Shown: piece after piece, positions 12,050 through 21,481 of the stretch
How the letters are laid out: every line of letters begins with the position of its first letter
Numbering within the stretch: position 1 is the stretch's first letter
Source: Aegilops tauschii subsp. strangulata
Taxonomy: Eukaryota; Streptophyta; Magnoliopsida; Poales; Poaceae
Assembly (NCBI RefSeq): GCF_002575655.3
Contig: NC_053037.3
Location: 446,555,793-446,619,792, forward strand
Length of the DNA stretch: 64,000 bases
Reading direction: 5' to 3'
Notes under the pieces: model-generated
Told to the model about the DNA's origin: nothing
Database searches by the model: none
The model's input: the letters and a program-made list of their open reading frames with translations, nothing else
Translations under genes and position numbers: made by a program

Positions 12050-13001
12050 GCCCATGCTCCTTTATCCTGAACCTGCATGTAAAAGCTTGGGGGCAGGCCC
12101 TTAGGACGTAAGAGCATTTTGGGGAGGGGGAGCCCCTCATGTAAACGGACTATCATTTTACTTCTTAGATTAAGCTTGAAACGTGCTTCTGCGAGCTCAC
12201 GAGCCTCCTAGGGGCCTCGCTTCCATAATTTACCTTGGTCCAGGCGGGCTTCAAACCGATTTGGTAGCTGTGGATATGTGTTTCTCCCGAGGAGAGTCTC
12301 TTGCGGGCTCGCGAGGTTTTGGGTCTCCTGAGGGGTCTGCTGGTCTGCCCGAGTGGGCCTCGCGGGAAGCGAGCGCCAGTTATGGCGGGGTGCGCGTGTA
12401 GTGCGTGCATGCCACGCCCAGCCCCTGCTCGCGAGGTGCTCGGAAGGGGGGAGGCAGCAGACGCAAATCCTCAAATAAAGCACAAATCCAGAAACTCACG
12501 AAATCAACATGAACGAGAAAAGGCACCCCCGCGGTTGCTAATGAAGATTCGACTTAAAATCCAAAATCAAATGCTACAAATTTGGGCTACAGAAAACAGG
12601 TCAAAGCAAATAGCCACGTTCGGCACCTAGCTAGTCTTCTTGTCTTCCACCAGCGCGGAGCTAAGTGCTATCACTGGTTATGAGCATAGTCATTGGGGGA
12701 CAGTATCGACGGCCAGCGCGGAGCATGGTGCTTCCACTAGGACGTGGGCGGGAGCCCCCGAGGCCCGAGGGCGGCACTCCAGAGACTCCGGGGCGTGTAC
12801 AGCCCTACTCATTATTACGTGAGAGTGTCACGAGCGGAGACCTTCACAGGCGTGAGCCTTACTTCATATCGCCAGACGGGGGCCCCGCCGTGCGCCACCC
12901 CCGACCACCATTAGGTCGTCCGGAAACCAGGATGAGGCCAAGGGGCAAGGGGGACGCTAGCGGCGCCCCCGGCGACCACGGGCCCTCTGCCGGGGGGAAG
13001 G
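12050..13001 (-). other. E3 internal tract corresponding to post-integrase region
   Basis: No supported gene. The segment around 12710-12870 is the reverse complement of E1 sequence at about 18600-18770, just after the E1 integrase frame, with phrases such as 'gaggcccgagggcggcactcc'. This places the tract downstream of where integrase would be, and shows that pol was deleted between here and the gag remnant at 21482. The right end is the E1 insertion site. Confidence 0.55.
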
Positions 13002-13912
13002 TGTCAGCGTTCTGGGAACGAGGGTACCCAGACTTGCCTGCCTGCGGCCCATGGCGTGGCTCTGCGAGCGGGCCCGTACGGCCCATCTTCACCAACAAGC
13101 TTTCAAGACCCTCGCGAGGGGCCAAGCCTCGCGAGGCGGATGACACAAGACCTCCTCGGGAGCGGCCTCACCAGGCTAGCTCGCGAGGGGTGGAGAGATC
13201 AAGGCAAGGCAAACCTCGCGAGGTTCCAGTGACGTGAGCCGTGACGATCGGAACCAGGCGGGCGCCAGCACACACAGTGTCCTTGTTTCCTCTTTGGTGC
13301 TAAGGAGGCAAGCGCAGGCGAGGAGTACCGAGGCGTAAAGCAAAAGGTTTCCATATCGGTGCAACGAGACCAAGACCAGCAGGACGGCAAGACGGAGGTC
13401 ACCGTGGAGCCCAAGACGGCGTCACCACCAGAGCCTTTTATAGGCGAAGACTGATTTTGTCAGGATACCTTTTACTAGCTGTCCCCTTTCAAATTGGCCG
13501 TTGTTGGCTCCCTTCTCGCTCAATATTTAGGGAGAGGACCAGGGCCTCTATAAATAGGACTAGCCACCATAGTAGGAGAGGGGGGGCCGAGAGGCATCTC
13601 TTCTCATCTTGAGTAATCCTCACCCACACAAGTTCACCGAGCACAAGAACACCTCGCCTCGGGAGGCTGTTCTTCCCCTTGTACTGTTCATCCTCAGCCC
13701 AAGAGGCAATCCACCACCACACGCTGGAGTAGGGTATTACACCACGACGGTGGCCCGAACCAGTATAAATCTTGTGTCTCTTGTGTTGCGAGTTCGCCGA
13801 GCTAGCCTTAGAGATCGTAGCGAGGTTAAGGGCGTGGATCGGTAGGGGGAGATCTTCGTGCGCACCCCGGTGTTCGAACCTTGAGGGTTTTGCCGGAACC
13901 CGAGATCCGTCA
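13002..13912 (+). repeat. E1 5' LTR
   Basis: 911 bp, opening 'tgtcagcgttctggg' and closing 'cccgagatccgtca'. It contains several CTCGCGAG palindromes between about 13110 and 13230 and a TATA box at 13549. The first and last hexamers have each lost one match to the ideal TGTCGG/CCGACA pair still present in the 3' LTR. Confidence 0.9.
13549..13556 (+). promoter_or_regulatory. TATA box of E1 5' LTR
   Basis: 'tataaata' in the context 'cctctataaataggac'; the same box lies at 21119-21126 in the 3' LTR. It is the likely Pol II promoter core for E1 genomic RNA, with transcription starting roughly 30 bp downstream. Confidence 0.65.
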
Positions 13913-13930
13913 TTTGGCGCGCCAGGTAGG
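13913..13930 (+). other. E1 primer-binding site
   Basis: 'tttggcgcgccaggtagg' directly follows the LTR. The same sequence follows the 5' LTRs of E2 (32442-32459) and E3 (41930-41913, minus strand). I do not name the primer tRNA. Confidence 0.7.
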
Positions 13931-13988
13931 GGTGCGCCATAGCTTTCCTTCCGTCGATCTGCGCTCCGCACCACCGCGCTTCGCCCTC

Positions 13989-15308
13989 ATGGCAGGCGTC
14001 TCGCTCCCAGCTCCAACGAGTGATGCTGACGACAGGGCCAGGGGGCTCCGAGCCTTGGCCTCCGCCCTATGGTGGGTGAAGTGGCCGCCGAAGTTCAAGC
14101 CGGAGATGCCGCCGTGCTATGACGGCGCGGCGGACCCGTCAGCTTTCCTACTGGCGTACGAGGAGGCCGTCCTCGAGGCTGGGGGCGACGACAAGGTCAT
14201 GGCCAACTGGCTTCCCATGGCCCTCACTGGCGCACCGCGTGCTTGGCTGCTCAACCTCCCCGGATCCACGATGGCATCTTGGGAGGAGCTGCGCGGCCTC
14301 TTCACTGCGCGCCACGCGGCACCGGCGCATCACGCGGTCGCGGCCCTCCTAGGCGGCTCACAAGAACCGCCTTCAGATCGCCATATCAAGTCGTTCCTTC
14401 GCCAGATCGGCGTCGCTTCCAAGCACTCGGGGGCTCCACTGGGTTGGGCCGCGCCCGAGGCCGACCTCACCTTCGATGCAGGGGATCACCCCGTATCTAT
14501 CGTCGGCTCGGGCATGCTCCCAATGCTTTGCACGCCCACCATCTGCAACGTGTCCGTCACCAAGACGCTCATCGGCGGCGGCGCCGGCCTCAACGTGTTC
14601 TCAGCTGAGGCCTTCAGCCTTCTGCACGTACCACTCGAGCGGCTCCGCCCTAGCAAGCCGTTCTCAGGGGTTGGTGGAGGCTCCGCCCACTCCCTGGGGT
14701 GGATCCGCCTCCCCGTAACCTTCGGCACGCGCGATAATTACCGCACCGAGCTGGTCGACTTCGACATCGCCCACATCGGCCTCCCGTACAACGCCATCCT
14801 CGGGTACCCGGCCCTGGCTCAGTTCATGGCGGCGACCCATCCGGCCTACAACCTCATGAAGATGCCCGGGAGCAAGGGCGTCCTCACAGTAGTTGGGGAC
14901 ACCAAGGAAGCCTTGATGACGCTCAAGCTCGCCCTCAAGACTGCCGCGACAGTGCAGCCCACCGACGCGGACACCGCCAAGGCCAAGGGGGCCGCACCAA
15001 CCAAGAAGAAGCAGTTTTTCACTCAAGACAAGGCGGAAACCAAGCAAGTGCCAGTCGAGGAGGACGGATCCTCGGGGGCAACCTTTACCATAGGCGCCAA
15101 CCTCGAGCCTGACCAGGAGGAGGCGCTGGTGAAGTTCCTGCGCGCAAACAAGGAGGTGTTCGCTTGGGAGCCCGACCAGCTGGTAGGGGTCCCGAGAGGG
15201 GTGATAGAGCACCATCTGAAGGTGTGCCCCAACGTACGCCCCGTGAAGCAGAGGGCGAGGCGGCAGTCCACGGAGAAGCAAGGTTTTAATCGTCCAAGAA
15301 ACCAGTAA
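13989..15308 (+). pseudogene. E1 gag (shortened) and aspartic protease region, 439 codons
   Basis: Starts at ATG 13989 ('MAGVSLPAP'); the open frame extends further upstream but has no better ATG. Residues about 30-140 resemble a retrotransposon gag core ('WEELRGLFTARHAAP'). It then passes, without a nucleocapsid zinc knuckle, into a protease-like domain (about 155-300), implying an internal gag deletion. The catalytic triad position reads 'TLIGGGAGLNV': residue 196 (codon 14574-14576) is Gly where the family has Asp, so the protease should be dead. The last 70 residues are the lead-in to RT. The frame ends at 15308, and homology continues in another frame after a small indel around 15285-15292. 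Confidence 0.8.
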
Positions 15309-15309
15309 G

Positions 15310-17478
15310 TTGGAGGCGGTAGGTGTCATTCGCGAGGTTCGATACCCCGAGTGGCTGGCAAACCCCGTCGTCGTGCCCAAGAAAGGCGGAAAGGAGAGAA
15401 TGTGCGTCGACTTCACCAACCTCAACAAGGCCTGCCCCCAAGATCCGTTCCCGCTTCCACGCATCAACCAGATCGTCGACTCCACCACCGAGTGCGACCT
15501 GCTGTGCTTCCTGGATGCGTTCTTGGGGTATCACCAGATCAAGATGGCGGTAGAAGATGTGGAGAAGACAGCCTTCCTGACCCCGTGTGGGGTGTACTGC
15601 TACACTTGCATGCCTTTCGGGCTGCGCAACACAGGCGCAACCTTCCAGCGGCTCATGCACATCGCCTTGGGCCAGCAGCTCGGGAGAAACGCTGAAGCCT
15701 ACGTCGACAACATCATGGTGAAGTCTCGAGAAGCGAGAACCTTAATCCAGGACCTGGAGGAAACCTTTGAAAGCCTCCGCCAGGTGGACTTGCGACTCAA
15801 CCCGGAGAAGTGTGTGTTTGGCGTCCCTTCGGGCAAGCTGCTAGGCTTCCTTGTGTCTCACAGGGGGGTCGAAGCCAACCCAGAGAAGGTCAAGGCCATT
15901 GAAGACATGAGCCCACCGCAAACCCTCAAGGAAATGCAGAAGCTTGCTGGTCGGGTGACTGCGTTGGGGTGCTTCATTTCCATGCTGGGAGAGCGTGCCC
16001 TACCCTTCTTCAAGCTGATGAAGAAGAAGGGCCCATTCGAGTGGACCCCGGAGGCCGACCGAGCATTTCAAGACCTCAAGAGATACCTGACCAGCCCTCC
16101 AGTGATGGTGGCGCCACGACCTCTCGAGCCCCTGGTGCTTTATCTTGCCGCCACCCCATACTCCGCCAGCGCGGCTCTAGTGGCAGTTCGGGAAGAGCAC
16201 CAAGCCAAAGGCGTGTCGCGTCGAGCTACGCCACCAGCCGAGACGACGCAAGATCAGGAAGGTGTCGCAAGGGCCGTAGCAGCATCAGCAGAGGATCAAG
16301 CTCAGCAGGACGGCGCCGCCGAGACACCGACAAGCGATCAAGCGTTGGGGGCTCCCCTACCTCAGGAGACGCCCCAACCTCCACAAGACACGAGCCTCAT
16401 CAGCGCACCAGCCCTCGTCGAGCACCCGGTGTATTTCGTCAGCACAGTGTTGCGGGATGCAAGGGCACGATATCCCATGCCTCAGAAGCTCTTGCTCATG
16501 CTCTTGGTAGCCTCGCGTAAGCTGCGGCACTACTTCCAGGGCCACCCCATCAAGGTCGTCTCAGCCTACCCATTGCAGAGAGTGCTCAGGAGCCCCAATT
16601 CTACCGGAAGGGTCGCTGAGTGGAACATCGAGCTGCAGGCATTCCAGTTGGAGTTGAGCACTACCAGGGTCATCAAGGGAGCCGCGCTCGCTGATTTCGT
16701 GGCGGAATGGACGGACGCCCCGGCACTTGAAATAGGCGAGGATCAGTCCCTCTTGCCGGGAAGTGAGGCACCTGACGGCTGGGTCATGTATTTCGATGGT
16801 GCCTTCGCACACCAGGGCGCGGGGGCTGGAGTAGTGCTCATCTCGCCCACTCAGGACAAGCTCTACTACGTTGTGCAGCTCTTCTTTCATCATGGCGAGA
16901 AGGTCTCCAACAACATCGCAGAGTATGAAGGCCTCACAGCTGGCCTGAAAGTTGTGGCAGCCCTGGGGGTGAAGCGCCTCACCATTAGGGGCGACTCGCA
17001 GCTCCTAGTCAACTTCTCCAACAAGGTATACGAGCCGAAGGACGAGCACATGGAGGCATACCTCGCGGAGGTGCGCAAGATGGAGAAGCAGTTCCTGGGC
17101 CTGGAGTTGCAGCACGTGCCCCGTGGCACCAACAAGGAAGCTGATGACATCGCCAAAAGGGCATCCAAGTGGCAGCCCCAAGAGCCTGGCGTCTTCGAGG
17201 AGCGGCTCTTCAAGCCATCAGCAACACCACCACTCTCAAGGATAGCTCAGCCTCGAGAGGAACTCCCGCAGCCGCCTGCCACAGGAGCCCCAGCCTGTGG
17301 CCCGACCTCGGGAGCGCGCCTACTCTTGGCGCTCGAGCCCCAGGAGGGATGCTGGACCAAAGAATTCAAGGAATATCTGACGCAAGGGACGCTGCCGGAG
17401 GAGGAGGAGGACACGGAGCGCGTGGCCTGGCAAGCCACGACATACTGCATCTGGGACGGTGAGTTATACAGGAAGTGA
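15310..17478 (+). pseudogene. E1 reverse transcriptase, RNase H and archaeal-type RNase H
   Basis: RT covers the first 240 residues: 'PVVVPKKGGKERMCVDF', 'LDAFLGYHQIKM', 'MPFGLRNTGATFQRLM'. The catalytic box reads YVDN instead of YVDD (Asn codon 15709-15711), removing a metal ligand. A degenerate RNase H follows with a low-complexity insertion at about 16190-16420. A second, archaeal-type RNase H (about 16770-17160) keeps its acidic set: 'MYFDGAF', 'NIAEYEG', 'IRGDSQLL', 'NKEADDIAK'. The frame ends at TGA 17476-17478 inside the linker to integrase, a change consistent with CpG decay. The replication enzymes are therefore inactive in this copy. Confidence 0.85.
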
Positions 17479-18585
17479 CCAAATGATGTTTCACTATGTT
17501 GTATCTCCAGGGAACAGGGGAAAGAGCTGCTAGCCGACGTACACGGTGGGGACTGCGGGCACCACTCATCGTCGCGAACCCTCGTCGGCAAGGCATTCCG
17601 CAGCGGATTCTACTGGCCTATGGTGCTCAACGACGCAGCTGAGCTGGTGAGGTCCTGCGAGGCCTGCCAATTCCACGCCAAGCAAATCCATCAGCCAGCT
17701 CAGGGCCTCTAGACCATCCCACTCTCGTGGCCGTTCGCAGTCTGGGGACTGGACATCCTGGGCCCGTTTCCTCGAGCGCCAGGGGGCTACCGATACCTCT
17801 ACGTTGCCATCGACAAGTTCACCAAGTGGGCGGAGGTGGAAGCCGTCCGCACCATCCCAGCCGGCTCTGCGGTCAAGTTCATCAAGGGTCTCATGAGCCG
17901 TTTCGGGGTCCCCAACCGCATCATCACCGACAATGGCTCGCAGTTCACCAGTAATCTCTTCAAAACATATTGTGCTGACCTTGGAACACAGATCTGCTAC
18001 GCTTCAGTGGTGCACCCCCGGAGCAATGGTCAAGCCGAACACGCCAACGCGGAGGTCCTGAGAGGCCTCAAGACCAGGACCTTCAAGAAGAAGCTCGAAG
18101 CCTGCAGCAGGGGCTGGCACGACGAGCTCCAGTCCATGCCGTGGTCAATCCGCACCACTGCCAGCAAGCCAATGGGCGAGACCCCGTTCTTCCTCATCTA
18201 CGAAGTGGAAGCGGTTCTCCCTCACGAGGTCAAGCATCACTCCGCACGGGTCCTGGCGTTTGATGAGACACAACAGGACGCCACGCGGGGGATGGACCTC
18301 GTGCTGGGGGAGGAACGCCGCCGCGAAGCTGCACTACGGGCGGCAAGATACCAGCAGGCGCTGTGGCGGTACCACGAGGTCAAGCATCACTCCGCACGGG
18401 TCCTGGCGTTTGATGAGACGCAGCAGGATGCCACGTGGGGGATGGACCTCGTGCTGGGGGAGGAACGCCGCCGCGAAGCTGCACTACGGGCGGCAAGATA
18501 CCAGCAGGCGCTGCGGCGGTACCACTGTCGCAGCGTCCGTTCCAACACCTGGAACATCCAGCACCTCCGGAAGTTCTACCCATGA
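17479..18585 (+). pseudogene. E1 integrase, same frame as RT, with in-frame stops
   Basis: The frame continues from the RT/RNase H region through TGA 17476 and TAG 17710-17712, then stays open to 18585. A His/Cys zinc-binding region lies at about 17540-17690 ('VHGGDCGHHSSSRTL', then 'CEACQFHAKQ'). The catalytic acidic residues are visible as 'GLDILGPF', 'IITDNGSQF' and 'SNGQAEHANAEV'. The C-terminal part carries an exact in-frame 150-bp tandem duplication (18223-18522). The product would insert the cDNA into the genome. Two stops and the duplication make it a pseudogene. Confidence 0.85.
18223..18522 (+). repeat. 150-bp in-frame tandem duplication in E1 integrase
   Basis: Unit 1 at 18223-18372 and unit 2 at 18373-18522, both starting 'cacgaggtcaagcatcac'. 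Each encodes 50 residues including 'ARVLAFDETQQDAT' and 'GEERRREAALRAARYQQAL'. They differ at about six positions, so the duplication predates some mutations. Confidence 0.9.
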
Positions 18586-19223
18586 AGAAAGGCCCAGCGC
18601 CTGTGAAGAAGGCCCAGTGCCTGTGAAGGTCTCCGCTCGTGACACTCTCACGTAATAATGAGTGGGGCTGTACACGCCCCGGAGTCTCAGGAGTGCCGCC
18701 CTCGGGCCTCGGGGGCTCCCTCCCACGTCCAAGTGGCATCACTTAGCTCCGCGCTCGTGAGAAGACTTGAAGACTAGACTAGGTGCCGGACGCGGCTTTT
18801 CATTTGCTTTCCATAGTTGGCTCGCCCTCTTTTTATTGAAGTTTGCTTCTGGAGTTCTTTGCTGATTTGGTGATGTCGCCTTTTACCGCTGGTTTCGGCT
18901 CCAGTTTAGCCTGCACTCTCTCTCGCATACCTCGCGAGGGGGCTAGGCAGGCGCCCTCGTGAGCGTTTTTCCTTTCTCTGCCTTTCGTCTGCTTTTTTGC
19001 GAGGCACCCTTGTTCGAGCCCACAAGCTGGCGCACCTCTTCTAATCCGTGCCCCTCGGGTACCGCGATATGAAGCGCTGGGTCAAGGCTCGGGTGAATGA
19101 TAAGCCTCCTAGCGAGCCTCCTAACGAATTTTTTGCAGTTCCTAAGTTCCCACCAAGTCAAGGAAGGCCTTGACAGGCACCAGGAAACAAGTGCCCCGTG
19201 AAGAGGAGGCTACCCCAAATGTG
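18586..19223 (+). other. E1 tract between integrase and antisense ORF
   Basis: No gene supported. The left part (18600-18770) matches E3 DNA at 12710-12870 in reverse complement, so it is standard family sequence. The rest may contain the 3' ends of sense and antisense transcripts; I see no clear signal. Confidence 0.45.
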
Positions 19224-20225
19224 TCAAGCTAAGTTATCTCTACACAAAATAACGACACAACACAGAAACGATAAACATAGCATAGTGATTGAGGAATCAT
19301 GGTTCGATACACGCCCTTCCGGGGCCCATACTGGTTTCTTTTTCGATACAGGAAGGAAAGGAAGAACAAAATAAAAGCGGCGCCTGCCCCTATAGCGGTC
19401 CACGGGGGCGGGCTCTTGGCGCCGTCCTGAGCTCAGCCAGACCCCTCCTCGCGCTTCATGGAGGCGCGGCGACAAGACGACCCGTTTCTGCCTTCGAAGC
19501 GGGCGCGGCGGCTGGTCGTAGCCACCACTGCTGGAGCTATCGCCGGGGGAAGAGCCGCCGTAGCTGGATGAGACGCGGTCGGCACCAAGGGCGGGTTCGC
19601 CCTCATCCTCGTCACGACCATCGCCAAGGCCGAGCATCTCCTCACCGTCATTCACCTCGGGGCAGCACCCGGCGCGGCGACCATCTTCCCCAAACACCCT
19701 CACGTAGAGGGTCATATCACCGTCATACTTGAAATGGAGGGTGCACCGCCTGCCCAGGCCGCGCGTGCGAGCGAATGTCTGCCAACCGCGGGCCAGAGCT
19801 ATGTTGCCCGCGGCGGAGACCTCGACCGCAACCCAAGAAGCCCTGCCGCAGGAACCGTCCGCCTGCAGCCAGAGCCCGCCTGGACCAGAGGCTGGCAGCT
19901 CGTCGGCGAAGAAGTGCGGGAGCTGAAGCCAGTTGCCGGCCGGGTTCTCCGACCAGACGGCGAACTCCAGCAGCACCTCCGCCGAGTGGAAGCACGGCCG
20001 GGGAGGCCGCGCAACCACGACACGTCTCCCTTCATCGACAGGGCTGCCACGACCGGAGCGACCCCTGCCACGCGCAGTGGCGCCACCGCGGGAACGGGGG
20101 GCCACGGCGGGGGTCGCGGTGTGCTTGCGGGGACGGCCGCGTCCACGCTTGGGCGCTGGAGAGCTGGGCCCCTCGCGAGGGGCCTTCCCCTTCTCCATGG
20201 CAGAGAACCTCCTCGACGGCGCCAT
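19224..20225 (-). CDS. E1 antisense ORF: AT-hook plus B3-like DNA-binding protein, 333 aa
   Basis: Intact frame on the strand opposite to E1, from ATG 20225 ('MAPSRRFSAMEKGKA') to 19224. Residues about 23-60 are basic with an AT-hook core 'KRGRGRPRKH' and a Gly/Arg run. About 85-195 looks like a plant B3 (REM-type) domain: 'LQLPHFFADEL' near the start and 'ARGWQTFARTRGL' then 'FKYDGDMTLYVRVFG' at the end. An acidic, Ser/Gly-rich C-terminal part follows. The frame is open upstream to ATG 20312, but that codon overlaps a TATA box, so 20225 is preferred. It occupies the slot that holds coiled-coil genes in E2 and E3. It is probably a captured host DNA-binding gene or an element gene; function and expression are unknown. 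Confidence 0.6.
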   Translation of the reverse strand: MAPSRRFSAMEKGKAPREGPSSPAPKRGRGRPRKHTATPAVAPRSRGGATARGRGRSGRGSPVDEGRRVVVARPPRPCFHSAEVLLEFAVWSENPAGNWLQLPHFFADELPASGPGGLWLQADGSCGRASWVAVEVSAAGNIALARGWQTFARTRGLGRRCTLHFKYDGDMTLYVRVFGEDGRRAGCCPEVNDGEEMLGLGDGRDEDEGEPALGADRVSSSYGGSSPGDSSSSGGYDQPPRPLRRQKRVVLSPRLHEARGGVWLSSGRRQEPAPVDRYRGRRRFYFVLPFLPVSKKKPVWAPEGRVSNHDSSITMLCLSFLCCVVILCRDNLA

Positions 20226-20310
20226 TAGCGTCGCTGCTGGCAATGGAGCAAGGAGGAAGAAGCAAGTGGAATGGGAAGAGATGGGCGACAGGGGCTCTGC
20301 CCCCCTCCCC

Positions 20311-20317
20311 ATTTATA
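20311..20317 (-). promoter_or_regulatory. TATA box for E1 antisense ORF
   Basis: Plus-strand 'atttata' reads TATAAAT on the minus strand in the context 'ctgctataaatgggg'. A C/T-rich leader follows, with the ORF ATG 86 bp downstream. Box, pyrimidine-rich start region, short leader and ATG match ordinary grass promoter layout, independent of the LTR promoter. Confidence 0.55.
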
Positions 20318-20545
20318 GCAGGAGAAGGCCAACCAGCGCCCCCCACGATCACAAGTAATGATGGTTTTTCCGTGCACGCAGCAGTGACTCGTCAAGTCGG
20401 GCAGTTGCCAAGGCAGCGTGGGGAAGCAGACATGCCCACGTCCAATCAACCGCCACGCGTCAACCAAGGCCGCATGCTATTGGGGCCTGCGGTGCTCCGC
20501 ACTTGCCCTTCAGCTTCGCCTCGAAGCCAAGCCCGAGCGCGCCTT
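20318..20545 (-). promoter_or_regulatory. Presumed upstream region of the E1 antisense promoter
   Basis: The part nearest the 3' LTR (about 20430-20545) is similar to E3 DNA at about 8552-8665. The part nearest the TATA box has no counterpart in E3, which marks where the E1-specific cargo begins. No coding is supported. Confidence 0.4.
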
Positions 20546-20560
20546 GGGCCCGGGGGCTAC
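20546..20560 (+). other. E1 polypurine tract
   Basis: 'gggcccgggggctac' ends directly at the 3' LTR. The same tract abuts E3's 3' LTR, and E2 has 'cccgggggctcc' at 40679-40690. Confidence 0.65.
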
Positions 20561-21481
20561 TGTCGGCGTTCTGGGAATGGGGGTCCCCAGACTTGCCTGC
20601 CTGTGGCCCATGGCGTGGCTCTGCGAGCGGGCCCGTATGGCCCATCTTCACCAACAAGCTTTCAACACCCTCGCGAGGGGCCAAGCCTCGCGAGGCGGAC
20701 GACACAAGACCTCCTCGGGAGTGGTCTCACCAGGCTAGCTCGCGAGGGGCGCAGAGATCAAGGCAAGGCAAACCTTGCGAGGTTCCAGTGACGTGAGCCG
20801 TGACGATCGAAACCAGGCGTGCGCCAGGCGGGCGCCAGCGCGCACAGTGTCCTTGTTTCCTCTTTGATGCTAAGGAGGCAAGCGCAGGCGAGGAGTACCG
20901 AGGCATCAAGCAAAGGTTTCCATATCGGTGCAACGAGACCAAGACCAGCAGGACGGCAAGACGGAGGTCACCGTGGAGCCCAAGACGGCGTCACCACCAG
21001 AGCCTTTTATAGGCGAAGACTAATTTTGTCAGGATAGCTTTTACTAGCTGTCCCCTTTCAAATTGGCCGTTGTTGGCTCCCTTCCCGCTCAATATTTAGG
21101 GAGAGGACCAGGGACTCTATAAATAGGACTAGCCACCATAGTAGGAGAGGGGGGGCCGAGAGGCATCTCTTCTCATCTTGAGTAATCCTCACCCACACAA
21201 GTTCACCGAGCACAAGAACACCTCGCCTCGGGAGGCTGTTCTTCCCCTTGTACTGTTCATCCTCAGCCCAAGAGGCAATCCACCACCACACGCTGGAGTA
21301 GGGTATTACACCACGATGGTGGCCCGAACCAGTATAAATCTTGTGTCTCCTCTGTTGCGAGTTCGCCGAGCTAGCCTTAGAGATCGTAGCGAGGTTAAGG
21401 GCGTGGATCGGTAGGGGGAGATCTTCGTGCGCACCCCGGTGTTCGAACCTTGAGGGTTTTGCCGGAACCCGAGATCCGACA
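20561..21481 (+). repeat. E1 3' LTR
   Basis: 921 bp from 'tgtcggcgttctggg' to 'cccgagatccgaca', with a TATA box at 21119-21126 and the same CTCGCGAG palindromes as the 5' LTR. It carries an extra short duplication 'gcgtgcgccaggcgggcgcc' near 20816 that is absent from the 5' copy. Confidence 0.9.

Larger units (their letters stand above)
13002..21481 (+). mobile_element. E1: Tat-like Gypsy LTR retrotransposon with full but mutated pol
   Basis: LTRs at 13002-13912 and 20561-21481 both run from TGTC(A/G)GCG to GATCCG(T/A)CA. A PBS follows the left LTR and a 'gggcccgggggctac' purine tract precedes the right one. The flanking 5-mers are GAAGG (12997-13001) and AAAGG (21482-21486), a duplication with one mismatch. 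Internal order: gag, PR, RT, RNase H, archaeal-type RNase H, integrase, then an antisense ORF. The second RNase H places it in the Tat/Ogre/Retand clade. It sits inside E3 in the opposite orientation. The LTRs differ by eye at roughly 3%, most of it in the first 300 bp. Confidence 0.9.

Noticed and set aside
13913..13930. PBS sequences considered as tRNA genes
   Set aside because: They are only 18-base complements next to LTRs, with no tRNA body, A/B boxes or cloverleaf.
15283..15310. Programmed ribosomal frameshift between E1 protease and RT
   Set aside because: There is no heptanucleotide slip site or downstream structure that I can see, and the element has other inactivating changes. A one-base indel is simpler.
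20226..20312. Longer start (ATG 20312) for the E1 antisense B3-like ORF
   Set aside because: That ATG overlaps the TATAAAT box, so a transcript from the box would not contain it; ATG 20225 fits better.
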